Assembly (NCBI GenBank): GCA_015061905.1
Contig: SUVQ01000009.1
Location: forward strand, 62,001 to 126,000
DNA length: 64,000 nt
Reading direction: 5' to 3'
Source of the DNA: Verrucomicrobiota bacterium
GTDB lineage: Bacteria; Verrucomicrobiota; Verrucomicrobiia; Opitutales; UBA953
Shown here: one piece after another, positions 25,584-33,583 of the stretch
Numbering within the stretch: position 1 is the first letter of the stretch
How the letters are laid out: each line of letters opens with the position of its first letter
Notes under the pieces: generated by a model
What the model saw: the letters and a program-made list of their open reading frames with translations, nothing else
Database searches by the model: none
What the model was told of the DNA's origin: nothing
Translations under genes and position numbers: made by a program

Positions 25584-26630
25584 ATGTATCGGCAAAAACA
25601 GGAACAGGCGCACGATAAATGGCAGGAGCTTTCATCTGCCGTTTACCGTGCGTTTTCGTGGAAACGCCTGGCGGCGGCATCCGTGCTGACATTGGCGATT
25701 CATGGTGCGATATATGAAGCCGCGCCGGAAACGCTTTCGTTTTTGACGCATACGATTGTGCCTGCCGAACCCGTTAAAGTTTTGCCGAAGGAGCTTTTGG
25801 AGGAAATTCCGGAAGAACTTTTACCGCAGGAATTTCGCCGCAAGCCGCAATTCGTTCCCGTAAATCCGGAGGCACCGACGGCAACGCCGAAAGATGAATC
25901 TCATTTCTCCGCCGCGGATCAGCGCGCCGCACAGGAAAATCCCGACCCCGAGTCGCGGGAACGCATTCCGACAAATGACGGCGAGCTTGAAAATTCCCGC
26001 GCCGTCTCCGAGGTCGCCTTGCCGAGAGAGCTTTTGCCGCCGGAATTGCGTTCTCGGACTCCCGTTCCCGCCGCGCCCGATTCTGCGCTTCCTGCAAAAA
26101 CTCCGGACGGAGAATCTTCCGAAAAACAGGGCGCGGACGTTCCCGCGCTTGATACGGGAACGCTTTCTTCCGGAAAAACCCCCGCGAAGGAAGGCGCGCA
26201 GGGCAATGATGAAATTCCCGAGCCCAAGCCGCGCCCGCGTATTGTTCCGCCGGCGGGATTGCGCTCGGTTACAATGCGCAGTAACACCGCCGTCAACGAA
26301 ATCGGAGCGTGCTCTCTGGATGCGAAATACAGCGAGTTCGGGGATTATACTCAGCGGATGCTTGAAGCCATTCAAGCCGCTTGGTATATCGCGGTGCAAA
26401 GAACAAAGCTCGTGCAGCCGCCCGCCGTGGTCGTCGTTGAATTTACGTTAAACGCTGACGGCACGGTAACCGATGCTCGCATCGTCGCGTCCGACGCTTC
26501 CGCTCCCGCCGCCTATGCGTGCCTCGATGCCGTGGAATCGCGCGCGCCCTTTGATCGTTGGCGTGCCGACATGGTTGCGTTTATCGGAAAAAACAGCGAA
26601 ACTTCGCGCATCACTTTCTACTATCGCTGA
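25584..26630 (+). CDS. TonB-family-like periplasm-spanning protein
   Basis: 348-aa protein with a short cytoplasmic start, one transmembrane helix (RLAAASVLTLAIHGAIYEAA near residues 28-48), a long Pro/Glu/Arg-rich spacer (~55-225) and a compact C-terminal domain with AWYIAVQRTKLVQPPAVVVV-EFTLNADGTVTDARI. That layout and the VEFTLNADGTV strand match TonB/TolA C-terminal domains, which carry proton-motive energy to outer-membrane receptors. No ExbB/ExbD genes lie alongside. Five octamers in the spacer encode SRER, PVPAA, DVPA and TGT, showing the motif is tolerated in linker DNA. Confidence 0.7.
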   Translation: MYRQKQEQAHDKWQELSSAVYRAFSWKRLAAASVLTLAIHGAIYEAAPETLSFLTHTIVPAEPVKVLPKELLEEIPEELLPQEFRRKPQFVPVNPEAPTATPKDESHFSAADQRAAQENPDPESRERIPTNDGELENSRAVSEVALPRELLPPELRSRTPVPAAPDSALPAKTPDGESSEKQGADVPALDTGTLSSGKTPAKEGAQGNDEIPEPKPRPRIVPPAGLRSVTMRSNTAVNEIGACSLDAKYSEFGDYTQRMLEAIQAAWYIAVQRTKLVQPPAVVVVEFTLNADGTVTDARIVASDASAPAAYACLDAVESRAPFDRWRADMVAFIGKNSETSRITFYYR

Positions 26631-26762
26631 AGGGCGGGCTCAGAGCTCTAAGGACGAGTTTTAATCTCCCGACTCGCTTTGCGGGCGAAAATGGTCGCAC
26701 GGGGCGTGTTTTTTCAAATAAAACGGTTGCGCCGCAGTAGTCTCTCCGTAAAATCGCGGTTT

Positions 26763-27797
26763 ATGCCAACCTCCGCGACTGTTTCCGAGCTAAAAACGTT
26801 CCCGCCGAGCAACTGTTTTTCGGGTGTGTTTATTTTAAAAAAAATCGCAACGCGCACGGCGCGCACCGGAGCTCCGTTTTACATGTTGGATTTGGGAGAC
26901 AGAACGGGAACGTTTTCCTGCACGGTTTTTTCGGACAGTCCGGTTGCGGGAGCATTGAAAAATTTGAGCGACGGCGCCGTCGTTCGCGTCGAAGGCGTAA
27001 CGGGAACGTATCAGGGGCGCTTTTCGCCGAAACTTGAAGATGTTTACGCGATTGACGATGAAGAAATCGAGCGCGACGGGCTGGCGGATTTGCTCGTAGA
27101 GGTTTCGCCGGAAAACTTTGACGAACTTTGTGCGGAGCTTGAAGACCACATTAACGCGATTGAAGACGATGGCTTGCGGCGGACAACGCGCGCGGCGTTA
27201 GAAGAGTCCGGCGAGGTTTTTAAGAAATCTTCCGCCGCGATTTCCATGCATCATGCGTATCGGCACGGATTGCTGGAGCATTCCTGCCATCTTGCGCGTG
27301 CGGCGCGTGCGCTTTTGCCGCTTTATCCGCAGGTGAACCCGAGCCTTGCCATTGCGGGAACGCTTCTTCACGACATCGGGAAAACCGTTGAATACACGCA
27401 GGGCTTGGCGACGCGGAAAACGCGGGCGGGAATTTTGCAGGGACACGTTGTTTTGGGCTATCGTTGCGTGCGCAAACACGGTTTGAAAAACCATCTCGCG
27501 CCGGAAATTTTGGAACGTTTGGAACACATCGTTTTGAGCCACCAGGGAGAATTGGAGTGGGGCGCGGCGGCTCTTGCGGCGACGCCGGAAGCGGTTTTTG
27601 TTTCAATGATTGACAATTTGGATGCCAAAATGGGAATGGTGCAGGCGGCGTTGCGCAATACGCCGGCGACGGAGGAATTTTCGGAATTTTTCCCGGGATT
27701 GAAATCGGCAGTGTTGGTTACGCCGCCGTTCCCGCCGTCTAAAAAGGCGGATTCTTCCGAAAATGCGGAGCTCGGAGGGCTTTTTGAAAATGAGTAA
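26763..27797 (+). CDS. YhaM-type 3'-5' exoribonuclease / HD-domain phosphohydrolase
   Basis: 344-aa cytoplasmic protein: an N-terminal OB-fold (FSGVFILKKIATRTARTGAP ... FYMLDLGDRTGTFSCTVF) followed by an HD domain with HHAYRHGLLEHSCHLA and LLHDIGKT metal-binding motifs and HIVLSHQGELEWGAA. This is the order of the Firmicutes exonuclease YhaM, which trims RNA or DNA 3' ends. ATG at 26763 begins the conserved region; the open frame goes 84 bp further up without similarity. It overlaps the next gene by eight bases, so the two are translationally coupled. Confidence 0.85.
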   Translation: MPTSATVSELKTFPPSNCFSGVFILKKIATRTARTGAPFYMLDLGDRTGTFSCTVFSDSPVAGALKNLSDGAVVRVEGVTGTYQGRFSPKLEDVYAIDDEEIERDGLADLLVEVSPENFDELCAELEDHINAIEDDGLRRTTRAALEESGEVFKKSSAAISMHHAYRHGLLEHSCHLARAARALLPLYPQVNPSLAIAGTLLHDIGKTVEYTQGLATRKTRAGILQGHVVLGYRCVRKHGLKNHLAPEILERLEHIVLSHQGELEWGAAALAATPEAVFVSMIDNLDAKMGMVQAALRNTPATEEFSEFFPGLKSAVLVTPPFPPSKKADSSENAELGGLFENE

Positions 27798-28770
27798 GAA
27801 ATTAACGGTCTTGGTGGCGTGGGCGGTGCTCGGCGTTGCGGCGGGAGTTTTCGCCGCGCCTCGTCCGGCAAATCATACGGTTTTTAATGAAATTCCGCCG
27901 TTAACGGCATTGAGCGTTCCCGAGGAAAAATCTCCGCTTCGGCTCGAAGCTTACGCGAAAGCGGATGTTTCGCGGGTGCCGGAGGGCTCCGGCTTGGCAA
28001 AGAGCGCGCGTTATTCGGATGTGATGTGGACGGTTTCGGACAGCGGAAATGCGCCGGTTGTGTTTGCCTTGCGGGAATCCGGCGAGGCGGTCGTTCCCGC
28101 TTCGATGCGGAAAAATTATTCCGGGATTCGCGTGACGGGAACGCGCAATCTTGACTGGGAATGCGTTGCTCTCGACGAAAAGGGCACGCTGATTATCGGC
28201 GACGTTGGAAACAACATGAGCAATCGGCGAAATCTCTGTTTTTACCTTGTGCCGGAGCCGAATCCGTCGCGCGATGTCGTAACGCCGCAACGCAAGAAGG
28301 TTTCTTTTTATTATCCGAGCCAAAATGAGTTTCCGGCGTTTTCGCGCAACTACGATTGCGAGTCGTGTTTTGCACTGAACGGGCAAATTTATTTTTTTAC
28401 GAAACACTGGTCGGACACGGAAACGGTGCTTTGGCGTGTGGATCCGTCCGTCGAATCTTATCAGGCAGCCGTTCCCGTGAGCCGTTTTGACGCGAAGGGA
28501 ATGGTTACGGACGCGGCGCTTTCTCCGTCGAGGCGGCGGCTTGCCGTGCTGACTTATCACGGCGTTTGGGTTTTTGAACTTCCGTCTCCGAATGCGCTCG
28601 GTAAAACGGATGAAAGCCGCCTGTTTACTCACGCTGCGCCGAAATTCCGGAGAGTGGCTCCGCCGAAAGAGCAATGGCAACTTGAAGGTATTGCGTTTCT
28701 TGACGAAGATACGCTGGTGCTGGCGGCGGAGCAGGGCGGGCTTTTTCGCGTTCCCGTTCGCGATTTGTGA
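27790..28770 (+). CDS. Secreted beta-propeller-like protein of unknown function
   Basis: 326-aa exported protein: signal peptide KLTVLVAWAVLGVAAGVFAA, then repeated strand motifs GLAKSARYSDVMWTVSDSGN, NLDWECVALDEKGTLIIGDVG, NYDCESCFALNGQIYFFTKH, LEGIAFLDEDTLVLAAEQGG. This spacing of WTVSDSG / IGDVGNN / EGIAF is typical of propeller proteins related to SdiA-regulated and phytase-like esterase families. No catalytic residues can be assigned. The start overlaps the YhaM-type gene by eight bases, so co-expression is likely; a functional link is not evident. Confidence 0.65.
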   Translation: MSKKLTVLVAWAVLGVAAGVFAAPRPANHTVFNEIPPLTALSVPEEKSPLRLEAYAKADVSRVPEGSGLAKSARYSDVMWTVSDSGNAPVVFALRESGEAVVPASMRKNYSGIRVTGTRNLDWECVALDEKGTLIIGDVGNNMSNRRNLCFYLVPEPNPSRDVVTPQRKKVSFYYPSQNEFPAFSRNYDCESCFALNGQIYFFTKHWSDTETVLWRVDPSVESYQAAVPVSRFDAKGMVTDAALSPSRRRLAVLTYHGVWVFELPSPNALGKTDESRLFTHAAPKFRRVAPPKEQWQLEGIAFLDEDTLVLAAEQGGLFRVPVRDL

Positions 28771-28930
28771 GCCCCGGATTTTCGTGCGCCTGCGGTTTTC
28801 GGAAGGTTTTTCCCGATGAGGTGAAAACGGGAACGCTCTCCGGCTTGGCAAAAAGTTTTTGCTTTCAAAAAGAAGCCTGTGGCGATACGATAAATCCACG
28901 TTTTTTATTACAATCATTTAAGGCTGTTTT

Positions 28931-30547
28931 ATGAAAAAAGAACTGATCGAAAACTTGGAAGCACTCCGCCAAAAGGCTCTCGCCGGCGGCGGGGAAGATA
29001 AACTTGCAGCGCGCCGCAAAAAAGGTTTGATGACGGCGCGTGATCGCATTGCGGGATTGGTTCAGCCGGGCTCATTTACGGAGTTCGGAATGCACATTAA
29101 GCACCACTGCCAGGACTTCGGAATGAAGGGCAAGGATTTGCCTTGCGACGGCGTGGTTACAGGCGTCGGGAACGTCGACGGACGTTCGGTCGCCATCTAT
29201 TCTCAAGACTTTACGGTGCAGGGCGGCTCGCTCGGTCACGAACACGCGCAAAAAATCTGCAAAATGCAGGAATACGCGCTCAAGATGGGAATGCCGATTA
29301 TCGGGATTAACGACTCCGGCGGAGCGCGCATTCCCGAAGGCGAAATGGCGTTGAAAGGCTTCGGCGACATTTTCTATCGCAATGTTCAGGCGTCCGGCGT
29401 CGTTCCGCAAATTTCAATTATCGCGGGACCGTGCGCAGGCGGAGCGGCGTATTCGCCGGCGTTGACGGACTTTATCATCATGAAAAAGTCCAACGCCCAA
29501 ATGTTCATCACCGGACCGGAAGTTATCAAGGCGGTAACCGGAGAACAATGCACGATGGACGAAATCGGCGGTGCTGCGGCGCACGCTTCGATTAGCGGAA
29601 ATATTCACTTTGTCGCGGAAGACGACGCTCACGCGCTCGTCATCGCCCGTCGTTTGCTTTCTTACCTTCCGGCAAACAATATGATGGATCCTCCGCACCA
29701 GCCGACATCCATTGTCTCCATGCAGGAAGATCCGGGTATGGCGGATCTCGTTCCCGACGATCCGAAATTGCCGATCGATATTAAGAAAGTCATCGCCCGT
29801 CTCTTTGACGAAAATTCCTTCTTCGAAGTGATGGCGGATTTTGCGAAAAATGCCGTTATCGGCTTCGCCCGCCTGCAGGGTGTCGTTTGCGGGATCGTGT
29901 CGAATCAGCCGACGATGAAAGCGGGCGTTCTCGACATTGACGCGGCGGACAAATGCGCGCGCTTTATCCGCTTCTGCAACGCATTTAATATTCCGTTAGT
30001 TACGCTTGTGGACGTTCCCGGCTTCCTTCCCGGCAAGGCGCAGGAACGCGGCGGAATTATTCGCCACGGAGCGAAAATGCTTCACGCGTATTCCGCTTCG
30101 ACGGTGCCGAAAATTACGCTCGTGCTCCGCAAAGCCTACGGCGGCGCATATATCGCGATGTGCTCGAAATCGCTCGGGGCAGATGCCGTTTTCGCGTGGC
30201 CGACGGCGGAAATCGCCGTGATGGGACCTGCCGGCGCGGCGAATATCGTCTTCAAAAAAGACATTACTGCAGCCGGAGAAAAAGCCAAGGCGGATGCGCT
30301 CGCCGAAGGGAAAACCGAAGAAGAGGCCGAACGCCTCGGCAAGGAAGCTTCGCGTGCACGCGCCGCCGTTTATGCGGACGAATACAGCGCGCAATTCGCA
30401 ACGCCGTATCGAGCCGCCGCCAACGGAGTCGTTGACGATGTTATCACGCCGGCGCAATCCCGCGCGGTGCTTTCTCAGGCACTCCGCAATTCGCTTTCGA
30501 AGCGTGCTACGCGCCCGCCGAAAAAACACGGAAATATGCCGCTCTAA
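28931..30547 (+). CDS. mmdA: Methylmalonyl-CoA decarboxylase alpha subunit / acyl-CoA carboxylase carboxyltransferase
   Basis: Carboxyltransferase of the crotonase-like biotin-enzyme family. The 538-aa protein has both CT halves: DSGGARIPEGEMALKGFGDI and IAGPCAGGAAYSPALTDFII in the N-terminal half, DVPGFLPGKAQERGGIIRHG and KAYGGAYIAMCSKSLGADAV in the C-terminal half. Genes for delta, biotin-carrier and Na+-pump beta subunits follow, so the role inferred is methylmalonyl-CoA decarboxylation coupled to Na+ export, giving propionyl-CoA. Propionyl-CoA carboxylase is excluded by the absence of a biotin carboxylase and the presence of mmdB. A ~25-residue Lys/Ala/Glu-rich insert (GEKAKADALAEGKTEEEAE) sits near residue 460. 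Confidence 0.92.
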   Translation: MKKELIENLEALRQKALAGGGEDKLAARRKKGLMTARDRIAGLVQPGSFTEFGMHIKHHCQDFGMKGKDLPCDGVVTGVGNVDGRSVAIYSQDFTVQGGSLGHEHAQKICKMQEYALKMGMPIIGINDSGGARIPEGEMALKGFGDIFYRNVQASGVVPQISIIAGPCAGGAAYSPALTDFIIMKKSNAQMFITGPEVIKAVTGEQCTMDEIGGAAAHASISGNIHFVAEDDAHALVIARRLLSYLPANNMMDPPHQPTSIVSMQEDPGMADLVPDDPKLPIDIKKVIARLFDENSFFEVMADFAKNAVIGFARLQGVVCGIVSNQPTMKAGVLDIDAADKCARFIRFCNAFNIPLVTLVDVPGFLPGKAQERGGIIRHGAKMLHAYSASTVPKITLVLRKAYGGAYIAMCSKSLGADAVFAWPTAEIAVMGPAGAANIVFKKDITAAGEKAKADALAEGKTEEEAERLGKEASRARAAVYADEYSAQFATPYRAAANGVVDDVITPAQSRAVLSQALRNSLSKRATRPPKKHGNMPL

Positions 30548-30597
30548 TCGGGCGCGTTCCCGAAGAAAATTTCGAGAATTTGTAAAAAAGAAAAATT

Positions 30598-31032
30598 ATG
30601 GTTATTCAGCCTTTTTTAAGTGCAGTTAATTGGGGCGTAGTCGGCTGGGTTTTGGTCGGCGCGGTTGCCCTGATTGTGGTCGTCGCGGCGGTCGGTCGTG
30701 CGATTGCGGCGGCGTTCCCGCCGAATCCGGAACACGTTTCTTCGTTCCGCAAGCCGACGGCTCCGATGCCGGTTGCCGCGCCGGCTCCGGTTGCGCCTGC
30801 GCCCGTCGCTGTCGCTCCGGCTCCCGCGGCTCCGGTTGCGAATGCGATTCCGCCGGAAATCATGGCGGTTATCGCCGCTTCCGTGGCGGTGGCACTTCGC
30901 GGTCAGCGTTTCGCGATTACCGGCGTTCAGCCTGCCGTTCCGAAAAATCCTGCGGACATTGAGCGACTGATGTCGCTTTGGTCGCTTGAAGGACGCCGTC
31001 AGGTTTATTCTTCGCATACGCTCCCGCGTTAA
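30598..31032 (+). CDS. mmdD: Methylmalonyl-CoA decarboxylase delta subunit (OadG/MmdD-like)
   Basis: 144-aa membrane-anchored subunit: one transmembrane helix (VGWVLVGAVALIVVVAAVG), a Pro/Ala/Val-rich linker, and a C-terminal IPPEIMAVIAASVAVALRGQ ... WSLEGRRQVYSSH, typical of MmdD/OadG tails. In Veillonella and Propionigenium this subunit links the carboxyltransferase to the membrane pump. It lies 50 bp after mmdA and 63 bp before the biotin carrier. Confidence 0.85.
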   Translation: MVIQPFLSAVNWGVVGWVLVGAVALIVVVAAVGRAIAAAFPPNPEHVSSFRKPTAPMPVAAPAPVAPAPVAVAPAPAAPVANAIPPEIMAVIAASVAVALRGQRFAITGVQPAVPKNPADIERLMSLWSLEGRRQVYSSHTLPR

Positions 31033-31095
31033 TTTTTTCAAAGTGTTTTTTGATTCATTTAAAATATTAAGAAAGTAAAAGAAAGAAAATCTATC

Positions 31096-31506
31096 ATGAG
31101 AAAACTTAAAGTTACCGTTGACGGCAAAGTTTATGAAGTTTCCGTTGAAATTGAAGGTGAAGCTTCCGTTCCCGCCGCCGCTCCTGCGCCTGTCGCTCCC
31201 GCTCCGGTTGTTTCGGCTCCCGTGGCTCCCGCTCCGGTTCCGGTCGCTCCGGCTCCCGTAGCGGCTCCGGCACCTGCCGCCGTTCCCGCCGGGGCTTCCG
31301 GCGTGCCTTCCCCGCTCGCAGGGAAAGTTGTTTCCATCGACACGAAGGTCGGCGCGACGGTGAAAGACGGCGACCAGATTCTGACGATTGAAGCGATGAA
31401 GATGAATACTTACATCTACGCGAACAAGGCGGGAACGGTTTCCGCGATCAACGTCAATGTCGGCGACGGCGTTGAAGAAGGTCAGGTGCTCGCGGTCATC
31501 GCGTAA
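31096..31506 (+). CDS. mmdC: Biotin carboxyl carrier subunit (MmdC)
   Basis: 136-aa protein: a short N-terminal domain (KLKVTVDGKVYEVSVEIEGE), a Pro/Ala/Val swinging linker (~residues 25-75), then the biotinyl domain with the acceptor Lys102 in IEAMKMN. It shuttles carboxyl groups from the alpha subunit to the beta subunit. The linker DNA is highly repetitive (GCTCCCGCTCCGGTT-like), as in mmdD, giving a possible recombination spot. Two octamers fall in it. Confidence 0.93.
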   Translation: MRKLKVTVDGKVYEVSVEIEGEASVPAAAPAPVAPAPVVSAPVAPAPVPVAPAPVAAPAPAAVPAGASGVPSPLAGKVVSIDTKVGATVKDGDQILTIEAMKMNTYIYANKAGTVSAINVNVGDGVEEGQVLAVIA

Positions 31507-31525
31507 TTTTCGCTGAAACGTCGCT

Positions 31526-31702
31526 ATGTTTTCTTTGCTTGCAGATGCATCTGCGGCTGGCACTTCTTCGGAAGTGTCGCTTAGCGTGGCGTTGGAATGG
31601 CTTCCGTGGATTATCCTCATTGCGGCGTTGGTCGCCGTCGTGTTGGCAGTTCTCGTGAAAGGGATTTATCTGTTTTTGCATATTTTCAGTAAAAAGGGCT
31701 GA
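31526..31702 (+). CDS. Small membrane protein inside the mmd operon
   Basis: 58-aa ORF: ATG at 31526, stop TGA at 31700-31702. Product: a short acidic/Ser start (MFSLLADASAAGTSSEVSLS), one strong transmembrane helix (WIILIAALVAVVLAVLV) and a basic end (KGIYLFLHIFSKKG). It starts 19 bp after mmdC and ends 62 bp before mmdB. Veillonella has a 55-aa epsilon subunit (MmdE) in its decarboxylase operon, but I see no sequence match to MmdE beyond size, so the role as an accessory subunit is inferred from position. Confidence 0.75.
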   Translation: MFSLLADASAAGTSSEVSLSVALEWLPWIILIAALVAVVLAVLVKGIYLFLHIFSKKG

Positions 31703-31764
31703 TGAGGCGAGGCTGACCGGCGAACGCAGAGGCGTTCCCGTGTCGGACTCCCAAAGAAAACTCA

Positions 31765-33228
31765 ATGAACAATATTGACTTTATAGATATCGTCCGGCGC
31801 CTTTTCGAAGGCATCACGACACTTGCAGACTCGCCTTCCGTTCAGTGCTGGACGGGTGTGGGGCTGATTATCCTCGGCGCGCTTCTCGTTTTTCTCGGAA
31901 AACGCGGTGTGCTTGAGCCGTTGCTGATGATTCCGATGGGCTTGGGAATGATTGTTGCCAATGCCGGGAATCTTTACTTGGACCCGACGACGGCGATTGA
32001 ATCCGAACGCGTGACGGAAGCACGTTGGATTAACAGCGAGAACCGCTCGGACGTGCGTTACTTTACGGTAGAGGGTTCTGCCGATTTTTCGGAAGAAGCG
32101 GCCCAGACGGACAAGTTCATTCACGTCAAGAACGAAGAGGCAATTGCCGGCTTTCTCAAGGCGGGAACGCTTGAAATCATTGATGCCAAGACGCAAAAAC
32201 GCCTTGTCGGGAACGTGCTTCTTCAGGGCGACCTCAATGTTGAACCTTTGGTTCAGGGCGAAGAAAACATTGTTGCCCTGATGCAGAAGGATTGGATCCA
32301 GCCGATTTACAATTACGCGTTCAGCAACAATCTTATCGCGTGCTTCATTTTCATGGGAATCGGCGTGCTTTTGGATGTCGGCTTCCTCATGGCTCGCCCG
32401 TTCCAAAGCGTATTTGTTGCGTTTTGCGCGGAACTCGGGACGATTATTACGTTCCCGGTTGCGATTGCCTGCGGGCTTAATTACGGTGAAGCGGCTTCCA
32501 TTGCGATGGTGGGCGGCGCGGACGGTCCGATGGTGCTTTTCACTTCTTTGAAGTTGGCGAAAGATCTTTTCGTTCCCGTAACGGTGGTCGCGTATCTGTA
32601 TTTGGGAATTACTTACGGCGCGTATCCGTTCCTGATTCGCTTCCTCGTTCCGGAAACTTTGCGCAAGGTGCGTAATAAGCCGCCGAAAAAACCGATTAAG
32701 GTTACGGCGGATGAAAAAATCGCGTTCACGGTGGTTACGTGCACGGTGCTTTGTCTGCTTTTCCCGGTCGGGGCTCCGCTTTTCTGTTCGCTCTTTGTCG
32801 GAATCGCGGTTCGTGAGGCGGGGATCCAGTCGTTCATTCGTTTGATTGACCAGGTTTTCCTCTACGGCGGAACGTTCTTCCTCGGGCTGATTCTCGGATT
32901 GCTCTGCAGTGCGCGCACTTTGCTCGACGAAAAGGTATTAATCCTGCTCGTTCTCGGCATTTTTGCACTCACGGTTTCTGCGGTCGGCGGCATTATCGGC
33001 GGCTACATTATGTATATGATTACCGGTCGCCGCTTTAATCCGGTTTGCGGGATCGCGGGAATTTCCTGCGTGCCGACGTGTGCGAAAATCGCACAAAAGG
33101 AAATTTCCCGTGTCGCGCCGGACGTGATTGTGCTTCCGGACGCTTTGGGAATTAATATTTCCGGCGTGATAACTTCCGCGATTTTCACGGGTGTTTATAT
33201 TGCGCTGATTCCGATGATCAGCGGATAA
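31765..33228 (+). CDS. mmdB: Na+-translocating decarboxylase beta subunit (MmdB/OadB)
   Basis: Polytopic membrane subunit that decarboxylates carboxybiotin and exports Na+. The 487-aa protein has the conserved ion-site sequence AASIAMVGGADGPMVLFTS near residue 250 and CGIAGISCVPTCAKIAQKE and PDVIVLPDALGINISGVI near the C-terminus. The family is usually ~375-430 aa; here ~100 extra hydrophilic residues (~75-175, with KFIHVKNEEAIAGFL and KTQKRLVGNVLLQGD) separate the first two hydrophobic segments from the rest. It is the last gene of the mmd operon, ended by the hairpin at 33248-33291. Confidence 0.93.
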   Translation: MNNIDFIDIVRRLFEGITTLADSPSVQCWTGVGLIILGALLVFLGKRGVLEPLLMIPMGLGMIVANAGNLYLDPTTAIESERVTEARWINSENRSDVRYFTVEGSADFSEEAAQTDKFIHVKNEEAIAGFLKAGTLEIIDAKTQKRLVGNVLLQGDLNVEPLVQGEENIVALMQKDWIQPIYNYAFSNNLIACFIFMGIGVLLDVGFLMARPFQSVFVAFCAELGTIITFPVAIACGLNYGEAASIAMVGGADGPMVLFTSLKLAKDLFVPVTVVAYLYLGITYGAYPFLIRFLVPETLRKVRNKPPKKPIKVTADEKIAFTVVTCTVLCLLFPVGAPLFCSLFVGIAVREAGIQSFIRLIDQVFLYGGTFFLGLILGLLCSARTLLDEKVLILLVLGIFALTVSAVGGIIGGYIMYMITGRRFNPVCGIAGISCVPTCAKIAQKEISRVAPDVIVLPDALGINISGVITSAIFTGVYIALIPMISG

Positions 33229-33247
33229 TTTCCTTTGCAGGAACGAC

Positions 33248-33291
33248 AAAAAACGGGTGCTACGAATTTTACTGTAGCATCCGTTTTTTTG
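33248..33291 (+). terminator. Terminator of the mmd operon
   Basis: AAAAACGGGTGCTAC (from 33248) pairs with GTAGCATCCGTTTTT (one G-T pair) and runs into seven T, 20 bp after the mmdB stop. Confidence 0.88.
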
Positions 33292-33331
33292 TTTTGCGGG
33301 AACGCGTGCTTTTTCTTTTTGTTTTAAAAAT

Positions 33332-33532
33332 ATGAAAAAGATTCCTCGGTATTGGTTTACGGGAACGGCGGTCGCTCTAATCGGCGTGCTTACGGCGCGC
33401 GTGATTGCTCCGCATTTGCAGGATTCTCACAGCGTTTACATCGTGGTTAAAACCCTGGGACATTTGGTTGCATTCGGCGGGATTTTCCTGATAGCGCGAG
33501 GCATTTCCAAGAAAAACGAAAACAACGGGTAA
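33332..33532 (+). CDS. Small two-helix membrane protein, unknown
   Basis: 66-aa ORF with basic ends (MKKIPRYW, SKKNENNG) and two hydrophobic segments (FTGTAVALIGVLTARVIA and VVKTLGHLVAFGGIFLIA). It looks like the short membrane proteins often found near envelope genes, but I recognise no family. It lies after the mmd terminator and is convergent with the MscS gene. Octamers occur just before and just after the start codon. Confidence 0.55.
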   Translation: MKKIPRYWFTGTAVALIGVLTARVIAPHLQDSHSVYIVVKTLGHLVAFGGIFLIARGISKKNENNG

Positions 33533-33583
33533 GCCAATCGACGCGCGTTTTTTGACGCTTCGCCGGGCGGGAACGCGTCTTCG

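Noticed and set aside
28931-30547. Propionyl-CoA carboxylase beta subunit
   Set aside because: No biotin carboxylase gene is present and a Na+-pump beta subunit follows, so decarboxylase alpha is the better call.
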